Positions 13,818 through 22,130 of a stretch of 59,252 nucleotides of DNA are shown here, one piece after another. A model generated the notes under the pieces. The model was given only the letters and a program-made list of their open reading frames with translations. It had not been told where the DNA came from and did no database searches. Every line of letters begins with the position of its first letter. Positions within the stretch are counted from its first letter, which is position 1. This stretch comes from Clostridiaceae bacterium AM27-36LB (lineage in GTDB: Bacteria; Bacillota; Clostridia; Lachnospirales; Lachnospiraceae). The stretch spans positions 1-59,252 of the forward strand of contig QUJQ01000013.1 of NCBI GenBank assembly GCA_003480725.1, in the 5' to 3' direction. The position numbers and the translations under genes were made by a program.

Positions 13818-13866
13818 AGAGCGTCTATTTGCCCCGCATCGGGGATGGATAGGCGCTCTTTTTTTA
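13818..13866 (+). terminator. Terminator-like hairpin in the leader of the second rep/par operon
   Basis: AGAGCG and CGCTCT close a GC-rich stem that includes GCCCC/GGGG, followed by a run of seven T and ATGCC. The first gene of the operon starts about 45 nt later behind TTGGAGGTG. This is the same leader layout as in the left ICE. Confidence 0.65.
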
Positions 13867-13910
13867 TGCCCAAAACCATGGGCAAATACAAGAGATTGGA
13901 GGTGTTTTAT

Positions 13911-14135
13911 TTGAGCAAGCCTGTTTATGCCGCAGACAAGCCGAGCGATTGCCATTACTGCTACTTCTGGACGAATGGCAGAAAGGGTTGCCGTCTGGGT
14001 AAAAATAATTGCTACTACTTAATTTCTTTGCCACCGAAACCCAAGTCGGAATGTGATGGCTGTCCCTATGGGCGAGATCACCCGTGCATTGGTTGGTGTA
14101 CGAAGAAGGTTATGCGTGAAGTGGGGCTTCGTTGA
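13911..14135 (+). CDS. Cysteine-rich small protein of the rep operon
   Basis: This 74-residue protein starts with TTG, 6 nt behind TTGGAGGTG. It has ten cysteines in pairs typical of metal binding: CHYCYFW, GCRLGKNNCYY, CDGCPYGRDHPC, GWCTKK. The longer upstream frame crosses a terminator hairpin and is not credible. It begins the rep/parA/parB operon of the decayed ICE. Zinc-ribbon or iron-sulfur binding is inferred from spacing only. No family name is recognised. Confidence 0.6.
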   Translation: MSKPVYAADKPSDCHYCYFWTNGRKGCRLGKNNCYYLISLPPKPKSECDGCPYGRDHPCIGWCTKKVMREVGLR

Positions 14136-14136
14136 T

Positions 14137-14271
14137 ATGGATGCGTATGAACAGGAATGCCGCTTCTGCTATTTTGCCCGATGTCCTTACGAAAAGACGG
14201 ATATGACTTTCCGCAGCATTCCGCTGACAACAGAAAGTTTTCCGCAGAAAGAAGGTAGTGAAGCCGTGTGA
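14137..14271 (+). CDS. 44-residue cysteine-containing protein
   Basis: This short frame starts with ATG 1 nt after the previous stop and overlaps the repA start by 4 nt (GTGA). The product MDAYEQECRFCYFARCPYEK holds a CxxC and a further cysteine, echoing the CHYCYFW motif of the gene before it. The tight packing on both sides supports translation. The function is unknown. Confidence 0.45.
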   Translation: MDAYEQECRFCYFARCPYEKTDMTFRSIPLTTESFPQKEGSEAV

Positions 14272-15197
14272 GTTTTGATTATTTTTACGGTCAGCGACCC
14301 GATCTATTCACATTCTATCGAGTTCCGAAGGTGTTGTTCACGAACGAGAGGTTCTGGAATATTTCTGCCGATGCCAAGATGCTGTATGGCATTTTGCTTG
14401 ACCGCATGAGCCTGTCCGCCAAGAATGGTTGGATAGATAAAAACGGTCGAGTGTATATCATTTTTACAATCGACGAAGCGAAGATGGCTCTGAACTGTGC
14501 TGAACAAAAGGCTATCAAGCTGCTCAGTGAACTTGAGAAGAAAGCAGGATTGATTGAACGCAAGCGCCAGGGTCTGGGAAAACCCAACCTGATCTATGTG
14601 AAGAACTTTATCACTGCTGTGGATTCACAACTCTTGAATTGTGAAAATCACAATTCTGGAACAATGGAAATCACAACTCAAGAACTTCCAAAATCACAAT
14701 GTAATAATACTGATAAAAATAATACTGAATTTAGTGATACTGATTCTATCTTTCCTTCCGGAAATGGTGGAATGATGGACGAGAATGACCGGTATCAAGA
14801 ATACTTTGATTATTTCTCGGATCAGCTCAGTATAGATTTATTGAAGAAGGATTACCCTTACGATTCCGAAATGTTGGATAACATTCTGGAGTTGATCGTT
14901 GAAACGGTTTGCACAAAGCGACCGTTGATTCGCATTGGTGCAGAGGAACGTCCGGCAGAAATTGTCCGCAGTCGGTTTATGAAACTGAATATCGAACACA
15001 TTCGATATGTTATGGACTGCTTCAAAGAGAACACCACAAAGATTAGAAATATCCGTCAGTATATGCTGACTACGATATACAATGCGCCGACGACAATAGA
15101 CACCTACTACGATGCTCTTGTTCGGCACGATATGTCACACGGATATTTGGAAGGAGGATTTAAGAAATTGAAAATGAAGCGAGAGGAAGGAGAGTGA
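14268..15197 (+). CDS. repA: Replication initiator protein A with DUF6017 domain
   Basis: This 309-residue protein starts with GTG overlapping the previous stop. The N-terminal RepA domain (FDYFYGQRPDLFTFYRVPKV, LSAKNGWIDKNGRVYIIFTI, GLGKPNLIYVKNF) matches the short RepA at 5123-5500. A polar Asn/Thr-rich linker at residues 120-160 joins it to DUF6017 (DLLKKDYPYDSEMLDNILEL, VRSRFMKLNIEHIRYVMDCF, QYMLTTIYNAPTTIDTYYDA). It would start replication of the excised element. This module appears intact, although the parA and parB behind it are damaged. Confidence 0.85.
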   Translation: MSFDYFYGQRPDLFTFYRVPKVLFTNERFWNISADAKMLYGILLDRMSLSAKNGWIDKNGRVYIIFTIDEAKMALNCAEQKAIKLLSELEKKAGLIERKRQGLGKPNLIYVKNFITAVDSQLLNCENHNSGTMEITTQELPKSQCNNTDKNNTEFSDTDSIFPSGNGGMMDENDRYQEYFDYFSDQLSIDLLKKDYPYDSEMLDNILELIVETVCTKRPLIRIGAEERPAEIVRSRFMKLNIEHIRYVMDCFKENTTKIRNIRQYMLTTIYNAPTTIDTYYDALVRHDMSHGYLEGGFKKLKMKREEGE

Positions 15198-15203
15198 CGA
15201 AAA

Positions 15204-16025
15204 ATGTCGAAAAAAGCAACCATCATTGCGGTGGTCAATCAGAAAGGAGGAAAGCCCACCACCACCGAAAATCTTGGCGTGGGATTGGCTCTTGAAGGAA
15301 AAAAGGTGCTTCTGGTAGACACCGATTCCCAGGCTTCCCTAACGGTCAGTCTTGGCAACCCATACCCGGATGACCTGTCTCCGACACTTTCCAATCTGAT
15401 GGGAAAGATTATGATGGAGAACCCCATTGCTCCCGGTGAAGGGATTCTTCATCATTCGGAGGGTGTGGATTTGATGCCAGCAAACATTGAACTGTCTGGT
15501 CTGGAGGTCTCTTTGGTAAATGCCATGAGCCGAGAAACCATTCTCAGGCAATACCTGGATACAGTCAAACAGAACTATGATTACATTCTTCTTGACTGTA
15601 TGCCTTCTTTGGGTATGCTGACCGTGAATGCGTTGGCAGCTGCCGACAATGTGCTGATACCGGTTCAGGCAGCATACCTTCCTGCGAAGGGTCTGGAACA
15701 GCTGCTTGGAACCATCAACAAAGTGAAACGGCAGATTAACCCGAAACTGAGGATTGAAGGGATTCTTCTGACAATGGTAGACAACCGCACCAACTACTCC
15801 AAGGACATCAGCCATCTGATTCGGGAGAGCTATGGCGGAAAGCTGAAAGTCTACAAGACAGATATTCCCCGTTCTGTTCGTGCAGAGGAAATCAGCGCTG
15901 AGGGAACCAGTATCTTCAAGCATGATCCCAAAGGTAAAGTTGCCGAAGCCTATAAAGTTCTGACGAAGGAGGTGTTAAACAATGCAGAAAAAAGGCGCAA
16001 ACATCAGCTTGAAGGGGTACGATGA
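15204..16025 (+). CDS. parA: ParA family protein with damaged Walker A motif
   Basis: This is a 273-residue ParA, closely similar along its length to the copy at 12277-13098. The nucleotide-binding loop reads NQKGGKPTTTENLG instead of the expected NQKGGVGKTTT form. VG is missing and a proline follows the lysine, which equals a 6-nt in-frame loss plus a substitution. The loop could hardly bind ATP, so the protein is likely inactive. The remainder (YILLDCMPSLGMLTVNALAA, TMVDNRTNYSKDI) is normal. It overlaps the parB start by 44 nt as in the intact operon. A partition defect fits the decay of the surrounding element. Confidence 0.8.
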   Translation: MSKKATIIAVVNQKGGKPTTTENLGVGLALEGKKVLLVDTDSQASLTVSLGNPYPDDLSPTLSNLMGKIMMENPIAPGEGILHHSEGVDLMPANIELSGLEVSLVNAMSRETILRQYLDTVKQNYDYILLDCMPSLGMLTVNALAAADNVLIPVQAAYLPAKGLEQLLGTINKVKRQINPKLRIEGILLTMVDNRTNYSKDISHLIRESYGGKLKVYKTDIPRSVRAEEISAEGTSIFKHDPKGKVAEAYKVLTKEVLNNAEKRRKHQLEGVR

Positions 16026-16329
16026 TATTTTCTCCACCGATCAATCCAGAGCTGAAGCCCAGCAGGAGCGTGTGCAGGAAATTCCGCTTTCTGAATTGCA
16101 CCCTTTCGAGGGACACCCCTTCTGTGTGGTTGATGATGAGGAAATGATGAAAACGGCGAAGAGTGTCCGGGATTTTGGTGTTTTCACTCCTGCGATTGTC
16201 CGTCCTGACCCGACGGTGGTTATGAAATCGTTTCTGGTCACAGGCGGCACCGGGCATCGGAGCTTGCGGGTAAGGAAACCATGCCTGCGATTGTTCGTGA
16301 CCTGGACGATGATGCAGCCATTATTCTGA
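15982..16329 (+). pseudogene. parB: parB 5' part, frameshifted
   Basis: The frame starts as a normal ParB (EIPLSELHPFEGHPFCVVDD, then DFGVFTPAIVRPDP). After CGTCCTGACCCGACGG it leaves the ParB frame and reads unrelated sequence until a stop at 16327-16329. The correct continuation GYEIVSGHRRHRASELAGKE is present one frame over, from about 16218. A single-base loss or gain near 16213 explains this. The gene cannot make ParB. Its later part continues in the chimeric frame described next. Confidence 0.85.
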
Positions 16330-17456
16330 TGGTCGATGCGAATTTGCAGAGAGAAACCATTCTTCCGAGCGAAAGAGCATTTGCCTACAAGATGAAATTG
16401 GATGCGATTAAACATCAGGGCGAAAGGACAGATTTAACTTCTGCCCAACTTGGGCAGAAGTCGTGGGCGGTGAATCAGGTTGCTGAGCAAAGTGGCGATA
16501 GTCGTGTGCAGGTTCAAAGGTATATCCGTCTGACCGAACTTATAAAGGAAATGGCAAGAAAACAAGGAGTGACGGAAGAACTGAAAGCAGAGGATATGAT
16601 GAAATGGGTCGGATTGATGAATAATATCCGAGCCTGTGCAGATGAGATTGTATTAAACGATATGCCTGATTTGTATGCCTTTGATGGGGATAACAAACCT
16701 GATCTGGTAAACCGAATCGAAGTAAATTACCACCGAGTTACAAAGATCAAGCCAAAGGTTCCGATTTCAGAACACGCAGAATACGCTGTCTGGGATTATA
16801 CAGAGTCTCTAATTGTGGACAGAGAGAGTGAAAGCATTGAACACATTCAGAATATCGGTTCTGGATGTTCTGTAAGCAGAAAATACAAAGTTGAGGGCGG
16901 GGTTGAGAGCCTTCTTGAAGATATGGATGCAGAAAACATCTATGACCATATAGAAGGAAACCCGGAGAATGTAGTGCTTGATCCGCTTGAAACCATAGAC
17001 TACACCATTAAGGTCATTTCTCAAAAGGGCAATGAAAAGCTCATTCAGGGAACCTACGATAAAAAGGGACTTCCGGACGATTGGGCGGAATTTATGGAGT
17101 CAGTCTTTGAATTTATGTCTTTCTATGGGTGGGGCGAAATTATGAACCCGTCTGTGTATGGAAAGGTATGGCGCTGTGACGATGATATTATCTATTGCAG
17201 TGTAGAGTTTGAAGATGGATACAAGAGCTACTATTATATTTCGGATGACGATACCATTGAGGTAGGCGATTTTGTGCTTGTTCCTGCTGGCAAGAATAAT
17301 CACGAAGCAGTAGTTGAAGTCGTAAAGAAAGAATACTTTGCGGAGGAAGATGTGCCTTTGCCGATGGAGAAAACAAAACATATTATCAGGAAATGTACGG
17401 AAGATGATTTTCTGTTTCTGTGCAAGAAGCTCCGTATTACCTGGGTCAAGTTTTAA
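16281..17456 (+). pseudogene. Chimeric frame: ParB middle, TnpV C-terminus, unknown domain
   Basis: The first ~87 residues continue ParB (VRDLDDDAAIILMVDANLQR, ERAFAYKMKLDAIKHQG, QRYIRLTELI). At about 16542 the sequence changes to EMARKQGVTEELKAEDMMKW and GLMNNIRACADEIVLND, the C-terminal end of TnpV-type transposon proteins. From about 16671 it is an unrelated, acidic ~260-residue region that includes YYYISDDDTIEVGDFVLVPA and PMEKTKHIIRK. The joins keep one open frame by chance of deletion. An internal start could still express the last domain. Function is unknown. This is evidence of repeated deletion in the element. Confidence 0.7.
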
Positions 17457-17500
17457 GAGCTTTTCGACATCCTTCAGTTGTGCCTGGGTATTCTTGATTT
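17409..17500 (-). pseudogene. Fragment of a phage tail tape-measure protein
   Basis: About 30 codons on the minus strand read KNTQAQLKDVEKLLKLDPGN followed by TELLAQKQK. This is a motif highly typical of tape-measure proteins of siphoviruses in Firmicutes. It is fused in frame to the primase fragment on its right and opposed by the end of the chimeric parB frame on its left. It shows that prophage DNA was also recombined into this junk stretch. Confidence 0.55.
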
Positions 17501-17935
17501 CTGAATTGCGTCGAATGTATCCCTCCGACTCCATGAAATCGAAAATATTGTTATTGTCACGCTTGACCGCTTCCCGGTTTTTACGGATGCGATCGCTCTC
17601 TGTAAATTTGAAGTTGTTGGCAACGAGCCGCTGCAAGCCTTCAAATGCCCAGAGGAAAATTCCCTCGGCTTCGGCTTTCATCTTCTCTGCAAGGTCAGGA
17701 TCGTCAGTCCTGTCCACCGGCTTTTCCTTGGTGGTCAGCACAAGCTGTCTGCGATAAAATCCGTCACTGCGGTCATACAGGGCTTGCAGATCACCGTTAC
17801 TGAATGCCAGCAATCGGGCGAACATCCAGCCCTGATAACTCTGCTTGCCTTTACGTTCCAAATCCATCTTGCCCTGTGCTGTCACGATGGATTTTACATA
17901 GTTGGTCTGGCGCAGAGCCTCCAGCTCAGATCATA
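17501..17935 (-). pseudogene. C-terminal fragment of a phage/plasmid (P4-type) DNA primase-helicase
   Basis: The minus-strand frame reads LRQTNYVKSIVTAQGKMDLE, RKGKQSYQGWMFARLLAFSN, LYDRSDGFYRRQLVLTTKEK, and then FLWAFEGLQRLVANNF. That is the C-terminal part of P4-like primase/D5 helicase proteins. No start or ATPase motifs are present because the upstream part is cut at about 17935. It is a fragment left by deletion, with no expected product. Confidence 0.6.
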
Positions 17936-18204
17936 TCGGCAAGAGCTGAAGGCAAAAGATTCGCCGCTCAGCCGCAGACGATTTATTCAGAGGTTTCCTG
18001 GCACCATTTTCAATTACGCCGTATCTGCTGCGCCATGTCCGGCAAGCAGAGTTTGGCAAAGAAGGAATGGATGAAACAGCGATTTGAGGAGGGGATGGCA
18101 GTGAAGCTGAGGGGTATCCAGACAGTCCGTATCAAAATTGGAATGTACTCTTTGCGGCGGTATCCGGCATCGCTCGCATGGTCATCAAGGTGGACGAGGA
18201 CTGA
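17936..18204 (+). pseudogene. Unrecognised mobile-element gene fragments
   Basis: Two overlapping plus-strand frames are open but incomplete. One holds SGKQSLAKKEWMKQRFEEGM and the other ends SPYQNWNVLFAAVSGIARMV before a TGA at 18202. The second has a protein-like composition and looks like the natural end of a gene, and the shift between frames suggests an indel. I cannot name the family. Neither has a start signal at its beginning. Confidence 0.4.
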
Positions 18205-18296
18205 ACAATATATCCCCTTCCGGGGGCGGCTAATTATTGCCTTTTTCTACCGGCTTACCCGCATAGTGGGTGGTTGTCTTTCTACGAACGCAAAAA

Positions 18297-18332
18297 CCCG
18301 GCTCTACGCAAGAGCCCGGGCCTTTGTTTTTT
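18297..18332 (+). terminator. Rho-independent terminator
   Basis: CCCGGCTCT and AGAGCCCGGG form a strong stem around ACGCA, followed by CCTTTGTTTTTT. It closes whatever transcript comes from the left. It also separates the fragment zone from the AraC gene, for which it can stop read-through. Confidence 0.7.
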
Positions 18333-18384
18333 GGGGAAGGCTGGATTTTCAAGAGATTGCCCCTTTGCATATTTGTAGAAGCAT

Positions 18385-19203
18385 TCAGTCGGCTGTGCGA
18401 ATGCGGCTTCTATATTCGGACGGAGTCAGCCCAGTCTCACGCTTGAATACTGTACTGAAGTATTTTTGCTCCATAAAACCGACCAGTGCGGCTATCTGTG
18501 CAATCGGTGTATCAGACTTCAGTGCTTGTTTCGCATTTTCAATGCGTATGGTGTTGACATACTTCATAGGCGGGATACCAATATGGGATGACATCAACCT
18601 TGAAAGATAGGACTCGCTGACGTGAGCGTAATCAGCCAGTTCTTTGACGCTCAGCGAACTGCGGTAGTTCTCCTGTACATACTCAACCACGCGGTCAATC
18701 ATGCTATACTCCGAGCAGAGCTGTTCATGTGCGCTTTTCTGAAGATAGGTGAACAGCAGACGCAGAAGCTGATCCTCCAGCTCCTCATGCATCAAATCAG
18801 AAGCGTTGAAATGATAGTCAAGCATGCGAAAGATGCGCCGGATGTTGCCGGTATTGTCTTTCAGAACAAAAGAATCACCGATGTCGAAATCGGGCTCGAC
18901 CTCAACACCAAGGTTAATTATTTCTTGCCGCTTGTGCAGATCAACAAATTCATGGTGTTTGACGTTTGAAGGGTGTATGAGCACATCATAGAGTGTCAAA
19001 ATCGTTTTTCCTTGAGACGTTTCTACTTGTGCTTCACCGTTGAGAAAGTAGATAAGTTCAACAAAATTATGTGCGTGTTCATCAAGTATCCATATATCGC
19101 TGTTTTGATTGAAATGGCGACAACGGACGAGCCTTTTGCTACCGTTGGCAACGGACGCAAGATATTTGAGAGGAATATTTTCTTCAAGGTCAGGCAAAGT
19201 CAT
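18385..19203 (-). CDS. AraC family transcriptional regulator
   Basis: This 272-residue protein has an N-terminal cupin-like sensing domain (residues 20-150; DEHAHNFVELIYFLNGEAQV, HPSNVKHHEFVDLHKRQEI) and C-terminal AraC double helix-turn-helix at residues 170-268 (SLSVKELADYAHVSESYLSR, IAQIAALVGFMEQKYFSTVF KRETGLTPSEYRS). It is divergent from the sugar-transport/amidohydrolase operon, separated by 329 nt, and is its likely activator with the transported compound as ligand. The start ATG at 19203 is placed after a GGAGGACTG ribosome binding site. It looks intact although it borders fragmented mobile DNA. Confidence 0.88.
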   Translation of the reverse strand: MTLPDLEENIPLKYLASVANGSKRLVRCRHFNQNSDIWILDEHAHNFVELIYFLNGEAQVETSQGKTILTLYDVLIHPSNVKHHEFVDLHKRQEIINLGVEVEPDFDIGDSFVLKDNTGNIRRIFRMLDYHFNASDLMHEELEDQLLRLLFTYLQKSAHEQLCSEYSMIDRVVEYVQENYRSSLSVKELADYAHVSESYLSRLMSSHIGIPPMKYVNTIRIENAKQALKSDTPIAQIAALVGFMEQKYFSTVFKRETGLTPSEYRSRIRTAD

Positions 19204-19532
19204 CAGTCCTCCAATCTATGCATAGCATAATATATATGCGGCGCAAAGTCAAGCACCTTGTTCAGAAAATTATACCTACAATACAGAAAAAGCGGTTGTT
19301 ATATCTGCCATTATGAGTTAATATTGACATGAAATCAAGCATGATACACAAGAAAGATATACATGATATACAATACCAACATATATTATATGGGATACTA
19401 CTGTCATTCAAATTAGAAGTTATATGGATGGCCAAATCGATGCAAGGAAATAAATTTGGAATTCGGCCATATATAAAATGTAATCTGCAGTGGAAGAATA
19501 CACTGAGAAATAAAAAAACAGGAGGAATTCAA
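19204..19532. promoter_or_regulatory. Divergent control region of the AraC gene and the ABC/amidohydrolase operon
   Basis: The 329-nt gap is very AT-rich. It contains a tandem GATATACAT-GATATACAAT (about 19357-19375) and a broken inverted repeat ATGGCCAAAT...ATTCGGCCATAT around 19429-19475. Both are plausible AraC-type sites. No clear sigma-A promoter with good spacing was found. A long open frame across it has no ribosome binding site until the ATG at 19533. Confidence 0.4.
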
Positions 19533-20531
19533 ATGAGAAAAAAAGTTATTGCGTTGGTTATGGTCTTGTGCATGATCCTTGTTTTGTGCGCTTGCGGTCA
19601 GCAGACATCTCCAGCAGCAGAGAGTACTGCGACAGCTGAAAACGAAGCAGTGAACACTTCTGGCGCATACAACATCTGGGTGTGCGACAAGTCAGCAATC
19701 CACCAGTATCACCGTACGATCAAGCTTGGCTGTGAAGCGGCAGCGAAGGATCTGGGCGTGAGTCTTACTTATGATGCCCCGGCAGTCTCGGGGGATGCGG
19801 CGGCACAGCTTGATATGTTCGCAACCGCAGTTGCAGCAAAGCCGGATGCAATATGCATCGGTGCTATCGATCAGGAAGCGGTAGTTGCAACAATGCAGAA
19901 GGCCAAGGATGTCGGCATACCGATTTTCTGCTATGATAACGGTGTCAACAGCGACATCCCTGTCACAACTCTTGCAACCAATGATATTGAGGCAACCCAT
20001 ACACTGGCAGAGAAGATCGGCGAGAGCTGCGGCGGTGAAGGCGGTGTGCTTGTTATCGGGCATGACCAGACCAGCAAAAACGGTGTTGAAAGAACTAACG
20101 GCTTTATTGACGCACTCAGTGAACTCTATCCCAATATGAAGGTCCTGGATGTGCAGTACTCCAACGATGCCGCAGTGGTTACTGAGATCGCCAAGAGCAT
20201 GATGATCACCTATCCCGATGCTGCGGTTATTTACGGCACGTGCGACAATGTTATCAACGGAATACTCAATGCTGTCTCTGAGTTGGGCGTTGAGGGAAAA
20301 ATCAAAGTCATTGGCTACGACTCCGGCAAACAACAGACTGATGCCGTGAGAGCGGGCACGATCTTCGGCAGTATTACACAGGCACCGTATTCTCAGGGAT
20401 ACGATATTGTCAAATATGCAGTTGACTATCTGAACGGAAAAGATATTCCTGCATCCATCGATGCCACTTACTATTTCTACAATGCGCAGAACATTGATGA
20501 TCCTGAAATCGCACAGTGCCTCTACGACTAA
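19533..20531 (+). CDS. Sugar ABC transporter substrate-binding lipoprotein
   Basis: This 332-residue protein has a lipoprotein signal peptide (KKVIALVMVLCMILVLCAC, cysteine 21 as anchor) and a type-I periplasmic-binding fold of the ribose/galactose (Peripla_BP_4) group. Diagnostic stretches are GAIDQEAVVATMQKAKDVGI, NGVNSDIPVTTLATND, and VIGYDSGKQQTDAVRAGTIF followed by GSITQAPYSQGYDIV. It captures the substrate outside the cell for the permease and ATPase encoded downstream. ATG at 19533 has AGGAGGA 7 nt before it. It is the first gene of the operon. The ligand is unknown; ribose-like monosaccharides or polyols are typical for the class. Confidence 0.9.
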   Translation: MRKKVIALVMVLCMILVLCACGQQTSPAAESTATAENEAVNTSGAYNIWVCDKSAIHQYHRTIKLGCEAAAKDLGVSLTYDAPAVSGDAAAQLDMFATAVAAKPDAICIGAIDQEAVVATMQKAKDVGIPIFCYDNGVNSDIPVTTLATNDIEATHTLAEKIGESCGGEGGVLVIGHDQTSKNGVERTNGFIDALSELYPNMKVLDVQYSNDAAVVTEIAKSMMITYPDAAVIYGTCDNVINGILNAVSELGVEGKIKVIGYDSGKQQTDAVRAGTIFGSITQAPYSQGYDIVKYAVDYLNGKDIPASIDATYYFYNAQNIDDPEIAQCLYD

Positions 20532-20593
20532 TATATGGACAGATACCGAGGGCAGATCAGCCCCGATATCAAAGACCGAAAGGAGTATTTACT

Positions 20594-21373
20594 ATGATTA
20601 TTGACAGCCATATGCATGTTTGGTCCATGGATGATGTGGATTATTACGATGATAAAACGATCTATCAATATATGCAGGAAAATGCTATTGATAAAACGGC
20701 TATCATTGCGATCTCGGAAAAAGAGAATGCCGAGATGAAGAAAGTGGTACAGAATGAACCGGATAAGTTTTTTGGGCTTGGTTATGTAAACGTAAGGGAT
20801 ATGTACCCGTCGCTGAAGAAGCTGGAGGAGGGCGTGAAAGGTGGCTGGATCAGGGGAATAAAGCTCTATCCGTATGCTGAGCATTTCATGCTTGATGACG
20901 ATGCAATAAATCCTGTCTATGAGACCTGCCTTGCGCTTGATATCCCTGTGCTGCTCCATGTTGGCTTCCAACGCAGCAGTCTTGTCCATCCCTCACAGGT
21001 CGGGGCAGCCCCCTGCAAGTGTTCCACGCTTGGCTTCCCCGTTCAGTTTTGCACCGTGCTCGAAAAGTATCCCAATCTGAAGCTTATCATGGCGCACATG
21101 GGCGGAGATACATATTTCCAGTGCCTAAGCATCTGTATGAGGTTTGAAAATGCTTATCTGGACACCGCATGGCTTCAGTATTATGCGGAAAACCAGTTCC
21201 CGCAGGTAAAGGTCAAGGATTGGATCGAGCACGCCTGCAAGTATCTCAGCTCGGAAAAAATTCTATATGGCGGTGAGGGAACACTTCCCAGTGATATTCT
21301 CAATACGGATATTTCAGACAGAGAAAAAGAGAATATACTCTGGAATAATGCGGCAAAACTCTACAAACTGTGA
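20594..21373 (+). CDS. Amidohydrolase 2 family protein (first of two paralogs)
   Basis: This 259-residue TIM-barrel metal hydrolase is of the COG2159/COG3618-like type. The HxH motif is in IDSHMHVWSMDDVDYYDD at the N-terminus. Further metal or catalytic candidates are His in PVLLHVGF and His in LIMAHMGGD. The usual Asp of the last strand (GSDxP in relatives) reads GGEGTLP here. Family members include sugar lactonases and decarboxylases, so a lactone or ester of a sugar is a plausible substrate (inference). The ATG is preceded by AAGGAG. It shares architecture and many motifs with the gene at 22131 and lies between the binding protein and the SGNH gene. Confidence 0.8.
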   Translation: MIIDSHMHVWSMDDVDYYDDKTIYQYMQENAIDKTAIIAISEKENAEMKKVVQNEPDKFFGLGYVNVRDMYPSLKKLEEGVKGGWIRGIKLYPYAEHFMLDDDAINPVYETCLALDIPVLLHVGFQRSSLVHPSQVGAAPCKCSTLGFPVQFCTVLEKYPNLKLIMAHMGGDTYFQCLSICMRFENAYLDTAWLQYYAENQFPQVKVKDWIEHACKYLSSEKILYGGEGTLPSDILNTDISDREKENILWNNAAKLYKL

Positions 21374-21436
21374 CTTTGGCACAAAACCGCCACAGAGAAT
21401 ATCTGTGGCGGTTTGCTGTAAAATGGAGGTATAAAT

Positions 21437-22072
21437 ATGTATACTGTGGTTTGCTTTGGCGATACAAACACATGGGGCTATGATAACCGCAGCGGAGACA
21501 GACTTGCGTATGACGAGCGTTGGACAGGGGTGCTGGCAAAGGAGCTTGGAGCTGACTTCAGAGTGATTGAAGAAGGCCTTCCAGGTAGAGCCACGACCGA
21601 AGACCCGGTGGAATCGGGCAAGAATGCCCGAGAGCAGATTGGGCCATGCCTCGAAAGCCATGCGCCAATAGATGTTTTTGTCATGATGCTTGGTCAGCCG
21701 GACCTGAAAAAGAGATTTTCGCTTACGGCTTGTGACATTTCCATGGGAATCGAGGCCTTGAGCCGGGTGGTTCTCTCAAGCAGCGCAGGAGCGGGCGGCA
21801 AGCCGCCAAAGCTTCTTATTATGTCCCCGGTGCAAGTGGGGGAGATCGCAGGCTCACCGATGGAAAACTGGTTTCCTGCGGAGGGAACGAGAGAACGGAG
21901 TGCACAGCTTCCGGAGCTTTATAAAGCGATTGCGGAAAAATACGGTGCGGATTTTTTGGAGGCATCGTCCGTGGCAGCAACAGCGGCGGATGCCATCCAT
22001 ATTGACAACAGCTCTCATGCGGCTTTTGCACGTGCAGTGGCGGACAAAATAAGGAAGCTTGTAGAGCTGTAA
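21437..22072 (+). CDS. SGNH/GDSL-fold protein with altered catalytic motifs
   Basis: This 211-residue member of the SGNH hydrolase family resembles the bacterial FGDSNTWGY type of esterase. Block I reads CFGDTNTWGYD, so the nucleophile Ser is Thr at residue 10. Block III reads MMLGQPDLKKRF, where TND is usual, so the oxyanion Asn is Pro at residue 88. The C-terminal DxxH is kept (DAIHID, residues 185-190). It may be a weakly active or non-catalytic relative, or use a different chemistry. Start ATG at 21437 with ATGGAGG. It is co-transcribed with the two amidohydrolases and likely acts on the imported compound. Confidence 0.8.
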   Translation: MYTVVCFGDTNTWGYDNRSGDRLAYDERWTGVLAKELGADFRVIEEGLPGRATTEDPVESGKNAREQIGPCLESHAPIDVFVMMLGQPDLKKRFSLTACDISMGIEALSRVVLSSSAGAGGKPPKLLIMSPVQVGEIAGSPMENWFPAEGTRERSAQLPELYKAIAEKYGADFLEASSVAATAADAIHIDNSSHAAFARAVADKIRKLVEL

Positions 22073-22130
22073 TATCCGAAAAGAATTACAGATAGTTTTT
22101 TGTGGCAATAGCGCAAAGGAGAGATACACG

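Noticed and set aside
18622..18969. Plus-strand frame opposite the AraC gene.
   Set aside because: It is a shadow of araC; no start signal and no recognisable protein features.
19324..19348. TTGACA at 19324 as the -35 of the sugar operon.
   Set aside because: No acceptable -10 lies 16-18 nt downstream; the nearest AT hexamers give spacings of about 13 or over 20.
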